DNA of 16,109 nt from Bacteroidales bacterium (GCA_020353115.1 CP070687.1:2170140-2186248), one strand, 5' to 3'; positions 1 to 7,097 are shown, numbered from the stretch's first letter. Notes: generated from the sequence alone by a model not told the origin. Numbers and translations are program-made.

Positions 1-264
1 GGGATTGTTCTTTTTTCGAGTTATTCCGAAAAAATCTGGGAAGAGCGGCTTAACTGGTTCCGGATTCAGGCAGAACATGGCCTCATCGGAGAAATTGACT
101 TTAACCTGACAAAAAATGGTGTTATCGTTTGCAAAGACGGTTTCAGGGCTGTAACATATTCATCTGAGGATTTCATTCGGCTGGCTTCAAATTTCAATGT
201 TACCTCACAAATTCATGAAATTGACCGGTCAAGTATATTTTGTGAAATGATAGTAAATGATTAG
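1..264 (+). CDS. C-terminal fragment of a probable class I SAM-dependent methyltransferase
   Basis: An open frame runs in from the left edge and stops at TAG 262-264, giving 87 residues without a start. The segment WEERLNWFRIQAEHGLIGEI, followed by an NGVIVCKDGF stretch, resembles the C-terminal tail of small class I SAM-dependent methyltransferases found in Bacteroidota and Clostridia. The SAM-binding Rossmann part would lie outside the window, so the assignment rests on remembered tail similarity only and the substrate cannot be named. The gene converges on ribH, whose stop is 222 bp further on. That gap holds a GC-rich palindromic stretch (CCGGCCGG near 462-469) and T-rich sequence next to the ribH end, but no gene that I can see. 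Confidence 0.5.
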   Translation, partial: GIVLFSSYSEKIWEERLNWFRIQAEHGLIGEIDFNLTKNGVIVCKDGFRAVTYSSEDFIRLASNFNVTSQIHEIDRSSIFCEMIVND

Positions 265-486
265 AACTGCTACCAGCCACCGGTTAACATGTGATATTTT
301 CAGTTACCCGGCAGAAGGGAATTTCTTTCTTAACTTACCAGTTGAATCGAAAGTCAGATAATGTATTTGTCACCCGGCATCTCGCCTGAATCGTTCAGAG
401 ATTATAAAATCGGTGTTTCTTATTGCCTTAAGAGATTTACTCCTCAGGGAGTTGCAGGAACCGGCCGGTGCTTCCTTCGAAGAATT

Positions 487-1002
487 CTACCCATCACTCC
501 GTTTTTCCTTATTTATTAATTTATTATGAAGGAAGGCCATTTTGATAGCAGCCACTGCTGCTTCATCACCTTTATTTCCGTGTTTTCCACCTGCCCGGTC
601 TTTGGCCTGTTGAAGATTGTCTGTTGTAAGCACTCCGAAAACAAAGGGAATATTGTAGGTGGTATTCAGCTGGGTTATTCCCTGTGTCACGCTGTCACAT
701 ATATAATTGAAATGAGGAGTCTCACCACGAATAATACAACCGATACATATGACAGCATCCACATCAGTGTACTCTGCCATGTACTGGGCTCCCAGAGTTA
801 ATTCGAAACTGCCGGGTACATATTCGGTAATAATGTTCTCTTCAGTTGCGCCATGTTGCAGCAGAGTCCGGAAGGCACCATCCAGAAGGGCGGCAGTGAT
901 CATGGAATTCCATTCTGAAACTACAATCCCAAACCTGAAGTTGTTTGCCGGTGGAACTGTTTCAGTATCGTAGTCGGACAGGTTTTTAAGATTTGTGGCC
1001 AT
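487..1002 (-). CDS. ribH: 6,7-dimethyl-8-ribityllumazine synthase
   Basis: Lumazine synthase condenses 5-amino-6-ribitylamino-uracil with 3,4-dihydroxy-2-butanone 4-phosphate, the penultimate step of riboflavin synthesis, in the cytoplasm. The 171-residue length is normal for Bacteroidota members. Family landmarks are in order: SEWN at 29-32 (Trp31 in the aromatic pyrimidine-binding position), VPGSFEL at 62-68, the [10 protein letters not shown] segment at 89-98 with His97 at the general acid/base position, [11 protein letters not shown] at 119-129 for phosphate and substrate binding, and [15 protein letters not shown] at 135-149. The ATG at 1000-1002 is preceded on the minus strand by a TGAGGA-like purine stretch. 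It lies 55 bp downstream of the TPR gene on the same strand, so the two are probably co-transcribed. No FMN riboswitch was recognised upstream. Confidence 0.97.
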   Translation of the reverse strand: MATNLKNLSDYDTETVPPANNFRFGIVVSEWNSMITAALLDGAFRTLLQHGATEENIITEYVPGSFELTLGAQYMAEYTDVDAVICIGCIIRGETPHFNYICDSVTQGITQLNTTYNIPFVFGVLTTDNLQQAKDRAGGKHGNKGDEAAVAAIKMAFLHNKLINKEKRSDG

Positions 1003-1057
1003 TAAATCCTCAGGTTAAGACAATCAGGATCCAACCGGTCCTGTTTTCCTGTCAGTG

Positions 1058-1747
1058 TTATTCCAGAAATAATTTAACACGGGTTATATACTTCTCAATT
1101 GTTCTGCCTTCCTGGCTTTCCGGATACTCATTCCTGATTCTTTCATAGTTTTCAAGGGCTTTTTCGTACTCACCAAGGTTTTCATATACTTTTCCAGCTT
1201 TTAACAGATAAATCGGATTAATAAAATCATTATTCTTCATCCGGGATGCTCTGGTGTAGTATTCAACTGCCTGTTCAGGGTCATCCAGTTCCAGGTATGA
1301 ATCCCCTATTGCACCAAGTGTGAGCGGAGCAAGCATCATGTCATCTGAATCGAATTTCTCAAGGTACTCTATGGCTATTTCATATTCTTCCAAACGAAGG
1401 TATGAGATCCCCGTATAGTAGTGCGCCAGGTTTGCCGCCTTGGTTATCCGGTACTCTTCGATGATATCCAGGAATCCGAAATAGTTACCATCTCCGTATA
1501 ATGCAAGGTTAAACGAATCCCTTTCAAAATACTGTTCCGCCACAAACATCTGGGATTGTGCCTCCTCTTCAGCCGGGTAAACAATAAAACGTTTGTATCC
1601 CAGGTAACCGGCAACAATTACAACGATAACCATTGTGATAATTGTCAACATCTTCTGGTTATCCTCAATGAACTGTTCTGTCTTGCTCAGGGCGCTTTCT
1701 ACTCCCTGTATTCTGTCATCGGTTATACCTTTCTTCTTTTTAGCCAT
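1058..1747 (-). CDS. Membrane-anchored tetratricopeptide repeat protein
   Basis: This is a 229-residue protein with a lysine-rich cytoplasmic N-terminus (MAKKKKGITDD), one hydrophobic transmembrane segment at about 33-51 (MLTIITMVIVVIVAGYLGY), and a periplasmic part with several TPR-like helix pairs at roughly 104-134, 142-170 and 179-212 (for example INPIYLLKAGKVYENLGEYE). The layout resembles the YfgM/BamD-like periplasmic TPR scaffolds, but no specific partner can be named. The frame is open further upstream to an ATG at 1825. I prefer the start at 1747 because it gives a sensible N-in membrane topology and because an exact TAnnTTTG promoter element lies at 1785-1792, between the two candidate starts. 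The gene is the first of a likely TPR-ribH operon and is divergent from recF, an arrangement I recall as common in Bacteroidota. Confidence 0.85.
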   Translation of the reverse strand: MAKKKKGITDDRIQGVESALSKTEQFIEDNQKMLTIITMVIVVIVAGYLGYKRFIVYPAEEEAQSQMFVAEQYFERDSFNLALYGDGNYFGFLDIIEEYRITKAANLAHYYTGISYLRLEEYEIAIEYLEKFDSDDMMLAPLTLGAIGDSYLELDDPEQAVEYYTRASRMKNNDFINPIYLLKAGKVYENLGEYEKALENYERIRNEYPESQEGRTIEKYITRVKLFLE

Positions 1748-1784
1748 GATCCAGCAGTTATTGGTCCGATCCGGAAAATTTCCG

Positions 1785-1792
1785 CAAATGTA
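1785..1792 (-). promoter_or_regulatory. Bacteroidota-type -7 promoter element for the TPR-ribH operon
   Basis: Read on the minus strand this is TACATTTG, an exact match to the Bacteroidota sigma-ABfr -7 consensus TAnnTTTG. It sits about 38 bp upstream of the preferred TPR start at 1747. No clear -33 TTTG lies at the usual 19-21 bp spacing (only TTTC-like sequence at 1818-1821), so the call rests on the -7 box and its position. Confidence 0.45.
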
Positions 1793-1893
1793 ACTGTTTT
1801 GAAAATGATATTGAAGCGAAAGCATGAAAAATTTGAACGATTGAAAATCTGATTAGTTTCTACCGGTCAAAGCATTTATCCGGCATGGTCCGG

Positions 1894-1924
1894 TTTTAAT
1901 CCATTCTGAAATTTCGTATTTTTA
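1894..1924 (+). promoter_or_regulatory. Possible promoter of recF
   Basis: TTTT at 1894-1897 and TATTTTTA at 1917-1924 are separated by 19 bp. This is the spacing of the Bacteroidota promoter (TTTG, N19-21, TAnnTTTG), with one mismatch in each box. The recF ATG is 52 bp downstream. In an AT-rich divergent intergenic region such near matches can occur by chance. Confidence 0.3.
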
Positions 1925-1975
1925 CCCCGTCTTGTCATAGAAAAGAAATACTATTGATCCTGAATCTTACTCGAT

Positions 1976-3079
1976 ATGTATCTGAAGAATATCTCCCTTA
2001 TCAATTTCAAAAACTACGCTCAGGTAGAACTGCAGTTTTCTCCGAAAATAAACTGCTTTGTGGGAAATAACGGGGTAGGAAAGACCAATATTCTGGATGC
2101 CATTCATTACCTTTCTATTACAAAGAGTTTTTTCAACTCCATCGATACACAGAATATCAGATATGAAGAGGATTTTTTCATTATTCAGGGAGATTTCGAA
2201 AAAGAGGGAAAGACAGAAAGTATATATTGCGGTATCCGGAAAAACAGGAAAAAACAGTTCAAGAGAAATAAAAAGGAGTATCAGCGGCTGGCTGACCACA
2301 TCGGTCTTTTGCCCGTGGTTATGATCTCTCCTGCGGATAGCAGTCTGATAAGCGAAGGAAGCGAGGAGAGAAGAAAATTTATCGATGCCGTTATTTCACA
2401 ATACGATAAACCCTATCTTGAAGATCTGATTAACTATAACAGGGCTCTTTCTCAAAGGAATATCCTGTTGAAAGAGTTTGCTAAAACCGACAGGTTTGAT
2501 AATGAATCGTTACAATTGTGGGATGACCAGCTTATTCCTCATGGAGAAAGGATTCACTCAAAAAGGGTGAATTTTATCAAGCGGCTGATCCCGATATTCC
2601 AGAAATATTATGATTCAATTGCGATGGGAGGTGAAAAAGTGAACATGATTTACCAGTCGCATCTGAAAGACAGTCAGTTCAGAACGCTGCTGAACGAATC
2701 CCGGTATAAAGACCGGATTCTTCAATACACAACGGTAGGAATTCATAAAGACGATCTGAATCTGCAGCTGTCCGGCTACCCGATTAAGCGGGTCGGATCA
2801 CAGGGACAGCAGAAAACATACCTGGTAGCACTTAAACTGGCCAAACTTGAATTTATCAGAAATATAGCGGGTTTTCATCCAATACTGCTGCTTGACGATA
2901 TTTTTGATAAATTTGATAAGCTAAGGGTAACCCAGATTATTGAGCTCGTAGCTCACAGAGAATTCGGACAGATCTTCATCACCGATACTAACCAGGACAG
3001 GCTGGAAAATATCCTGGCCGATATGCCTGCCGATTATAAACTTTTTAAAATTAATGAAGATATCCGTGAAGTTATATGA
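1976..3079 (+). CDS. recF: DNA replication and repair protein RecF
   Basis: RecF is an SMC-like ABC ATPase that binds gapped DNA and, with RecO and RecR, loads RecA at single-strand gaps. The 367 residues match the family length. The Walker A motif GNNGVGKTN lies at 30-38, the ABC signature (SQGQQK) at 275-280, Walker B (ILLLDDIF) at 303-310 and a C-terminal FITDTNQ segment at 334-340. The central helical arm (about 150-250) has typical RecF residues, such as LIPHGERI. The gene is divergent from the TPR-ribH pair and 22 bp upstream of the DUF721 gene, with which it probably forms an operon. Its distance from dnaA is unknown here; in many Bacteroidota recF is not in the dnaA-dnaN cluster. Confidence 0.97.
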   Translation: MYLKNISLINFKNYAQVELQFSPKINCFVGNNGVGKTNILDAIHYLSITKSFFNSIDTQNIRYEEDFFIIQGDFEKEGKTESIYCGIRKNRKKQFKRNKKEYQRLADHIGLLPVVMISPADSSLISEGSEERRKFIDAVISQYDKPYLEDLINYNRALSQRNILLKEFAKTDRFDNESLQLWDDQLIPHGERIHSKRVNFIKRLIPIFQKYYDSIAMGGEKVNMIYQSHLKDSQFRTLLNESRYKDRILQYTTVGIHKDDLNLQLSGYPIKRVGSQGQQKTYLVALKLAKLEFIRNIAGFHPILLLDDIFDKFDKLRVTQIIELVAHREFGQIFITDTNQDRLENILADMPADYKLFKINEDIREVI

Positions 3080-3101
3080 CTGAAATGCCTTGCCAAATCG
3101 T

Positions 3102-3392
3102 ATGAGAAGAAGTAATACACAGAAGCTGAAAGAAGTTATAAAGGAGTATATCCGGGAAACTAACATTGAGGATAAGCTAAAGGAAACCCGGTTGATTAAT
3201 TCATGGGAAAAAGTCGTGGGTAAAGAAATCGCCAGGCGTACCGATAAGATCTATATTAAAAAAAACAAACTGTTCGTATATTTTAATTCATCGGTGGTCA
3301 GGAATGAATTGCTGCTGCACCGGGAAACAATCCGGAAAAACCTGAATGCCCTGGTCGGAGAAGAAATAATCGGCGAAATTGTCATACGGTAG
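3102..3392 (+). CDS. DUF721 (DciA-like) protein
   Basis: This is a small basic protein of 96 residues that matches the DUF721 family: an N-terminal helix (MRRSNTQKLKEVIKEYIRE), a conserved LINSWEKVVGKEIARRT core at 31-47, then a KH-like beta segment (KNKLFVYFNSSVVRNELLL). Proteobacterial DUF721 proteins include DciA, which helps load the replicative helicase DnaB. Bacteroidota members placed beside recF are often thought to act similarly, but function is not proven for this group. A TTG at 3090 in the same frame could add four residues (MPNR). The ATG at 3102 is preferred because the start MRRSN resembles other family members. It follows recF by 22 bp. Confidence 0.88.
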   Translation: MRRSNTQKLKEVIKEYIRETNIEDKLKETRLINSWEKVVGKEIARRTDKIYIKKNKLFVYFNSSVVRNELLLHRETIRKNLNALVGEEIIGEIVIR

Positions 3393-3879
3393 AGATTGTG
3401 GGAATTCATATTATCCTGTATCATAGCCCGGGTGTCATTCAATGACCACCTGTTGATAGCCTGCCGATGCTCCTCCGGAGCACCTGTAATGAATATTAAC
3501 TTAAGCTGTGCAAACAATAAGATAATCCGTTGTGTTATTACGAAGAAAAATTCTACTTTGGCTTAACTTGTTGTTTATTAGAAGACATCTCCCTGCCTGC
3601 CTTCCAAACGGGCAGGCATCTGCCGGATAATAATAACTTCTGTGAACCTTTGGCAAATTTGCGGTCCATGATGCAATTTCCCGTTGTATATCATCGCTGT
3701 TGGCCCTTTTTATCTGGCTTACCATATACATGGCGCTCCTAATGAGCCAAGGGCTTAATAATCAAATCCCGTTGGATACAGTTACAGTCAAAATTCAAGC
3801 ACAACGGATCAAGATAATACCTGTTTTCGGAATCCCTGTCCGGACCGGTTATATGCTCATTTGATCGGTCTTAAAATCA
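3393..3879. other. 487-bp intergenic gap with inverted repeats
   Basis: No convincing gene is present between the DUF721 stop and the ndk stop. The gap contains a small hairpin at 3468-3482 (TGCTCC/GGAGCA with a 3-nt loop), a strong palindrome at 3594-3618, and a 10-bp inverted pair ATCCGTTGTG (3525-3534) and CACAACGGAT (3800-3809). Open frames here, such as 3501-3731 on the minus strand, have unbiased composition and read through the palindrome, so I treat them as spurious. Confidence 0.6.
3594..3618. repeat. GC-rich palindromic hairpin
   Basis: TGCCTGCC (3594-3601) pairs perfectly with GGCAGGCA (3611-3618) around a 9-nt loop. CCTGCC/GGCAGG hairpins of this kind are frequent as dispersed intergenic repeats in Bacteroidota genomes (recalled, not tested). 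No T-run follows on either strand, so a simple terminator is unlikely. Confidence 0.6.
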
Positions 3880-4299
3880 TTAATATCTCTCTTTTTTTGA
3901 GAAGAAGAAATCGCATTCGATAATGGCATTCTCGGCGCTATCCGATCCGTGAACGGCATTGCTCTGGACGGATTTGGCATATTTTTTCCTGATGGTACCA
4001 TTTTCAGCTTTTTCCGGATCAGTATGACCGATCAGTTCTCTGAAATCCTCCACGGCATTCTCTTTTTCAAGAATCATGGCAACGATGGGCCCGGAGGACA
4101 TAAATTCCACCAGGTCATCAAAGAACGGTTTGCTTTTATGGATGGTATAAAATGACTCAGCCTGCTCTTTTGACAATTTTGTTGAGGTAATTGCAGAGAT
4201 CCTGAAACCTGCCTCATGGATCATGGCCAGTATTGGCCCGATATAACCCATTTTTACGGCATACGGTTTTATCAGGGAAAATGTAATCTTTCCGCTCAT
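3880..4299 (-). CDS. ndk: Nucleoside diphosphate kinase
   Basis: Ndk transfers the gamma phosphate of ATP to nucleoside diphosphates through a phosphohistidine, balancing the NTP and dNTP pools. The 139-residue length is normal. The nucleotide-binding lysine is Lys11 (SLIKPYAV), Tyr51 follows at the usual spacing, Arg87 and Thr93 lie around the GHTDP motif, Arg104 is in GTIRKKYA, and the active-site motif NAVHGSDS at 114-121 holds His117. A Tyr (Tyr13) replaces the Asp seen in the common IKPDAV version; this position is not catalytic. The gene is divergent from the DHH phosphoesterase with 105 bp between the starts, an arrangement I recall from many Bacteroidota. Confidence 0.97.
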   Translation of the reverse strand: MSGKITFSLIKPYAVKMGYIGPILAMIHEAGFRISAITSTKLSKEQAESFYTIHKSKPFFDDLVEFMSSGPIVAMILEKENAVEDFRELIGHTDPEKAENGTIRKKYAKSVQSNAVHGSDSAENAIIECDFFFSKKERY

Positions 4300-4348
4300 A
4301 GTACGTTATTTTTACTGACGTTTAAAATCGAGCATGAATCCGGTTCAA

Positions 4349-4376
4349 TTTGGTAAACTATTAATTTATATATTTG
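4349..4376 (+). promoter_or_regulatory. Promoter of the DHH phosphoesterase-FKBP operon
   Basis: TTTG at 4349-4352 and TATATTTG at 4369-4376 match the Bacteroidota -33 (TTTG) and -7 (TAnnTTTG) elements exactly. The 16-bp spacing is shorter than the usual 19-21. The predicted transcript would begin a few bases after 4380, giving a leader of roughly 20 nt to the GTG at 4405. Confidence 0.45.
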
Positions 4377-4404
4377 GGTACCGGTTCTGTTTAAAAAATG
4401 CGGG

Positions 4405-5430
4405 GTGAAAAGTATATCAAAAAAATCAATTATTGAAATTAAAAAGCATCTTTCTGGTAATCCGAATGTGCTGCTTCTGACGCATATCAATCCGGATGGC
4501 GATGCAATTGGGTCACTTCTTGGTTTATATCATTTCCTCAAACTCCGCAACTTTCATGTTACTGCAATTACTCCGAATGATTTCCCTGAATTTCTCCGGT
4601 GGCTGCCAGGTAGCAGGGAGATAATATGTTTTGTTCGTAAAAAAAAGACCGTTCGGGTACTGATAGAAAAGGCCGATATTATCTTCAATCTTGATTTCAA
4701 TGATCCCGACAGACTGGGAGAAATGGGGAAGATGGTTGAAAAGGCAAAGGCATACAGGATTCTCATTGACCATCATCCCGATGCAAAACATTTCGCTGAT
4801 ATTGAGATTACAGACATAACGGTCAGTTCAACGGCAGAATTACTTTATCAGATTCTGAATGAAATCGAGAATAAACCGTTTCTTACACGGGAAATAGCCG
4901 AATGTCTCTATACCGGCATCATGACGGATACTGGCTGTTTCAGTTTTAACTCCTCCGGCAGTGCTACATACAGGGTTATTGCCGGGCTTTTGGATGCGAA
5001 AATTGACAAGGACAGGATTTTTGACCTGGTTTATAATAACTTTTCAGAGGATAGAATGAGGTTGCTGGGGTTTGCCCTGAAAGAAAAAATGACGGTATTA
5101 CCGGAATACGGTACTGCGTATATCAGCCTCACCCTTGATGAAATAAAAAAATTTAACTTTTCCATCGGTGATAGTGAAGGTTTTGTAAATTATCCTCTTT
5201 CAATCAAGGGGATTCGATTTTCAGCACTGTTTCTGGAAAGGAGAGATCACGTAAAGATATCCTTCCGTTCGGCAGGCAACTTCCCCGTCAACCGATTTGC
5301 CGAAGAGCATTTTAACGGCGGAGGGCACCTTAATGCAGCCGGAGGTGATTCTTTTGAGTCATTGGATAAAACCATAGGGAAATTTAATTCCCTCATAAAG
5401 AAATATTCCCGCCACCTGGCGAGATCATGA
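4405..5430 (+). CDS. DHH/DHHA1 family phosphoesterase (NrnA-like oligoribonuclease/pAp phosphatase)
   Basis: This is a 341-residue member of the DHH superfamily. NrnA-type enzymes degrade nanoRNAs, and many also hydrolyse 3'-phosphoadenosine 5'-phosphate or pGpG. Metal-binding motifs are complete: THINPDGDAIG at 26-36 (His27, Asp31, Asp33), Asp97 in NLDFND, the IDHHPD motif at 121-126, and Asp175 in GIMTDTGCF. The C-terminal DHHA1 substrate-binding domain ends with the GGGH loop at 305-308 and AAGG. The start is a GTG at 4405; the nearby ATG at 4398 is in another frame and soon closes, and no in-frame ATG lies upstream. The stop overlaps the start of the first FKBP gene by 4 bp, so translation is probably coupled. 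This is the gene order seen at gldI loci of gliding Bacteroidota. Confidence 0.93.
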   Translation: MKSISKKSIIEIKKHLSGNPNVLLLTHINPDGDAIGSLLGLYHFLKLRNFHVTAITPNDFPEFLRWLPGSREIICFVRKKKTVRVLIEKADIIFNLDFNDPDRLGEMGKMVEKAKAYRILIDHHPDAKHFADIEITDITVSSTAELLYQILNEIENKPFLTREIAECLYTGIMTDTGCFSFNSSGSATYRVIAGLLDAKIDKDRIFDLVYNNFSEDRMRLLGFALKEKMTVLPEYGTAYISLTLDEIKKFNFSIGDSEGFVNYPLSIKGIRFSALFLERRDHVKISFRSAGNFPVNRFAEEHFNGGGHLNAAGGDSFESLDKTIGKFNSLIKKYSRHLARS

Positions 5431-5963
5431 TCCCTTTCAAATCCATATTGCTTGTTCTTATGATAGTTGTCGGTTCGGGATGTTCGGACGGTAATCAAGA
5501 CCCTGTAACACAAAAAAGAAATCCTGAAAAGGAAAAGGAATCACTGGTAAAGGTGAATAAATACCTCCTCGAAAAGGATAAAGATATCATTGAAAACTAT
5601 GTGGACAGGCGTGGATGGGAAATGGATATTTCGGAGGCCGGCTTATGGTATATGATATATGAAGAAGGAAAGGGACCGAAGGTAAATGAGGAGGACTTTG
5701 TGACGATCGGATATAGCATAAGTTTGCTTGACGGAACAATATGCTACGATTCGGATGAGAGCGGACCAAAACAATTCCGGGTCGGGGCAGGAGGTGTTGA
5801 AGCAGGGCTCGAGGAGGGAATCCGACTCTTAAGAGAGGGCGACAAAGCCAGGTTCATTTTACCCCCACATCTGGCTTACGGACTGATCGGGGATGAGAAT
5901 AAAATTCCTGCAAGATCCGTAATCGTATATGACCTGGAGGTATTGGATGTTTCCAGGGAATGA
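5427..5963 (+). CDS. FKBP-type peptidyl-prolyl isomerase lipoprotein 1 (GldI-like)
   Basis: This 178-residue protein has a short lipoprotein signal (MIPFKSILLVLMIVVGSGC, Cys19), an acidic and then charged linker with a helical region (about 20-60), and an FKBP domain at about 70-176. In FKBP12 terms the binding pocket keeps Tyr96, Tyr107-Asp108 (CYDSD, in place of Phe-Asp), Phe117, Val124 and Tyr151 (LAYG). The floor Trp is Leu128 and the Ile next to Val is Glu125, so isomerase activity may be weak and chaperone activity more likely. Its coupling to the DHH gene (ATGA overlap) matches the position of gldI, a lipoprotein needed for gliding in Flavobacterium. No other gliding or type IX secretion gene is in this window, so a gliding role is not claimed. 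Confidence 0.88.
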   Translation: MIPFKSILLVLMIVVGSGCSDGNQDPVTQKRNPEKEKESLVKVNKYLLEKDKDIIENYVDRRGWEMDISEAGLWYMIYEEGKGPKVNEEDFVTIGYSISLLDGTICYDSDESGPKQFRVGAGGVEAGLEEGIRLLREGDKARFILPPHLAYGLIGDENKIPARSVIVYDLEVLDVSRE

Positions 5964-6015
5964 TCATTTTCCGTATATTGTATCCGATATCGTAACGCAT
6001 TTCAAAAGGTGGTAT

Positions 6016-6031
6016 AATATTTGCAAATATT
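6016..6031. promoter_or_regulatory. Perfect 16-bp palindrome upstream of the second FKBP gene
   Basis: AATATTTGCAAATATT is self-complementary over all 16 bases and lies 40-55 bp before the ATG at 6071, in a 107-bp gap between two genes of the same strand. Its left half also gives AATATTTG, one base off the TAnnTTTG -7 box. It could be an operator overlapping an internal promoter, but AT-rich palindromes of this size can arise by chance. Confidence 0.35.
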
Positions 6032-6070
6032 CGATTTTAATTCAAAAACATTCGCACTAATACAATTGAT

Positions 6071-6592
6071 ATGAAAAAGCTGAGTTTTTATTTTGTTTAT
6101 AGCTTGCTTTTAAGTTTGGCAGGTTCGCTTCTGATGACCGGTTGTCTTGAAGAGGAAAAAAGGGATTATGAAGCCGAGGAGAAGGCTGAAAGGGATGCAT
6201 TCCTGCAGGAAAATGATATTACCGTAGAACCTACAGAAAGTGGTCTCTATTTTATCCTGATTGATTCAGGATCAGGCCCGCTTGCAGAAGTTGGCGATTC
6301 GGTCAGCATTTACTATTCGGGTTTTTACCTGACAGGGCAGATCTTTGCTACCAACGAAGAGGATGTTGCAATTGCACTTGGGGTCCAAAATTACTTTACC
6401 AACTATGATCCGCTGAATTTCATTCTCGGTGAAGAAGGATACGTTCTTGAGGGTATTGAAGAAGGCCTGACCTATATGAGGGAGGGAAGCAAGGCAGATA
6501 TGATCATTCCTTCAAATATAGGTATCGTAGGATCGTACACAACCGTTCTATACAAAATCAAACTGATCAGATTGGTTAAACCTCCTTTCTGA
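6071..6592 (+). CDS. FKBP-like lipoprotein 2, active site eroded
   Basis: This 173-residue protein has a lipoprotein signal peptide ending in LLMTGC (Cys25), followed by a strongly acidic/charged stretch (LEEEKRDYEAEEKAERD) and an FKBP fold at about 52-168. Recognisable FKBP framework includes the ESGLYFILIDSGSG entry strand, the YYSG strand (Tyr81-Tyr82), FILGEEGYVLEGIEEGL at 117-133, GSKADMIIPS at 139-148, and the final VLYKIKLIRL strand. The usual Asp after Phe92 is Ala93, the floor Trp is Ile129, the Tyr of the AYG motif is replaced by Ile (SNIGIVG), and the His-bearing loop is shortened. There is an insertion of about 15 residues (VAIALGVQNYFTNYD). I expect little or no isomerase activity; a binding or chaperone role in the periplasm or on the outer membrane is inferred. 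Confidence 0.82.
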   Translation: MKKLSFYFVYSLLLSLAGSLLMTGCLEEEKRDYEAEEKAERDAFLQENDITVEPTESGLYFILIDSGSGPLAEVGDSVSIYYSGFYLTGQIFATNEEDVAIALGVQNYFTNYDPLNFILGEEGYVLEGIEEGLTYMREGSKADMIIPSNIGIVGSYTTVLYKIKLIRLVKPPF

Positions 6593-6617
6593 CAATTGTA
6601 CTGAGTCTTTCCGGATT

Positions 6618-7097
6618 ATGAAGAGCGTACTGCGCATTATTCCGGTCATAACCGGGATTGTTATAATTCTGTTTGCACTGGCATGTGGAGAGGAGGAATC
6701 AGCCCAAGAGAAGGAAAAAAGACTTCTGCAGGAATTTATTGAAAATAATAATATTTCCATATCACCGACCGTATCGGGTTTGTATTATATTGAGACGGAA
6801 ACCGGAACCGGCAACCAGCCCCAATCCGGAGAAACAGTCGCAGTACATTATACGGGGTGGCTTATGGACAGCACCATGTTCGATAGTTCTGCCGGAGAAG
6901 CACCCTTTACTTTTACCCTGGGAGTTGGCTATGTGATTCCCGGATGGGATGAGGGAATCGTACTTATGAAAAGGGGGGGTAAGGCATCCCTGATCATTCC
7001 TTCCTGGCTCGCATACGGGTCAGAGGGTGCAGGCTCCAGCATACCTCCTTACTCGACATTATTGTTTGATGTTGAATTGCTGATTTCAGATGATTGA
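6618..7097 (+). CDS. FKBP-type peptidyl-prolyl isomerase lipoprotein 3, active site intact
   Basis: This 159-residue protein has an N-terminal hydrophobic segment ending at Cys23 (LFALACGEEES). The lipobox is atypical, but the following acidic residues resemble the other two lipoproteins here. A helical linker (about 27-45) precedes an FKBP domain at 50-156. All main FKBP12 pocket positions are kept: Tyr78 (VHYTG), Phe88-Asp89, Phe99, Val106-Ile107, Trp110 (VIPGWDEG), Tyr133 (LAYG), the IPP loop at 142-144 and Phe150 in the last strand. It is therefore the only clearly competent prolyl isomerase of the trio. The gap to the second FKBP is 25 bp, so they are probably co-transcribed. It is the last gene before the convergent propeller gene. 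Confidence 0.92.
   Translation: MKSVLRIIPVITGIVIILFALACGEEESAQEKEKRLLQEFIENNNISISPTVSGLYYIETETGTGNQPQSGETVAVHYTGWLMDSTMFDSSAGEAPFTFTLGVGYVIPGWDEGIVLMKRGGKASLIIPSWLAYGSEGAGSSIPPYSTLLFDVELLISDD

Noticed and set aside
265..486. Possible FMN riboswitch or structured leader near ribH.
   Set aside because: This gap lies downstream, not upstream, of ribH, and the region upstream of the TPR-ribH pair lacks RFN-element conserved blocks.
526..973. Plus-strand frames antisense to ribH.
   Set aside because: The ribH protein on the minus strand has all family motifs; the antisense frames have none.
3501..3731. Minus-strand 76-codon frame containing PADACPFGRQAGRC.
   Set aside because: That peptide is produced by reading through the GC palindrome at 3594-3618; the rest has no recognisable features.
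3760..3820. tRNA-like stretch with GGG/CCC pairing and an ATTCAAGC segment.
   Set aside because: No complete cloverleaf could be built: acceptor, D and T arms do not pair.
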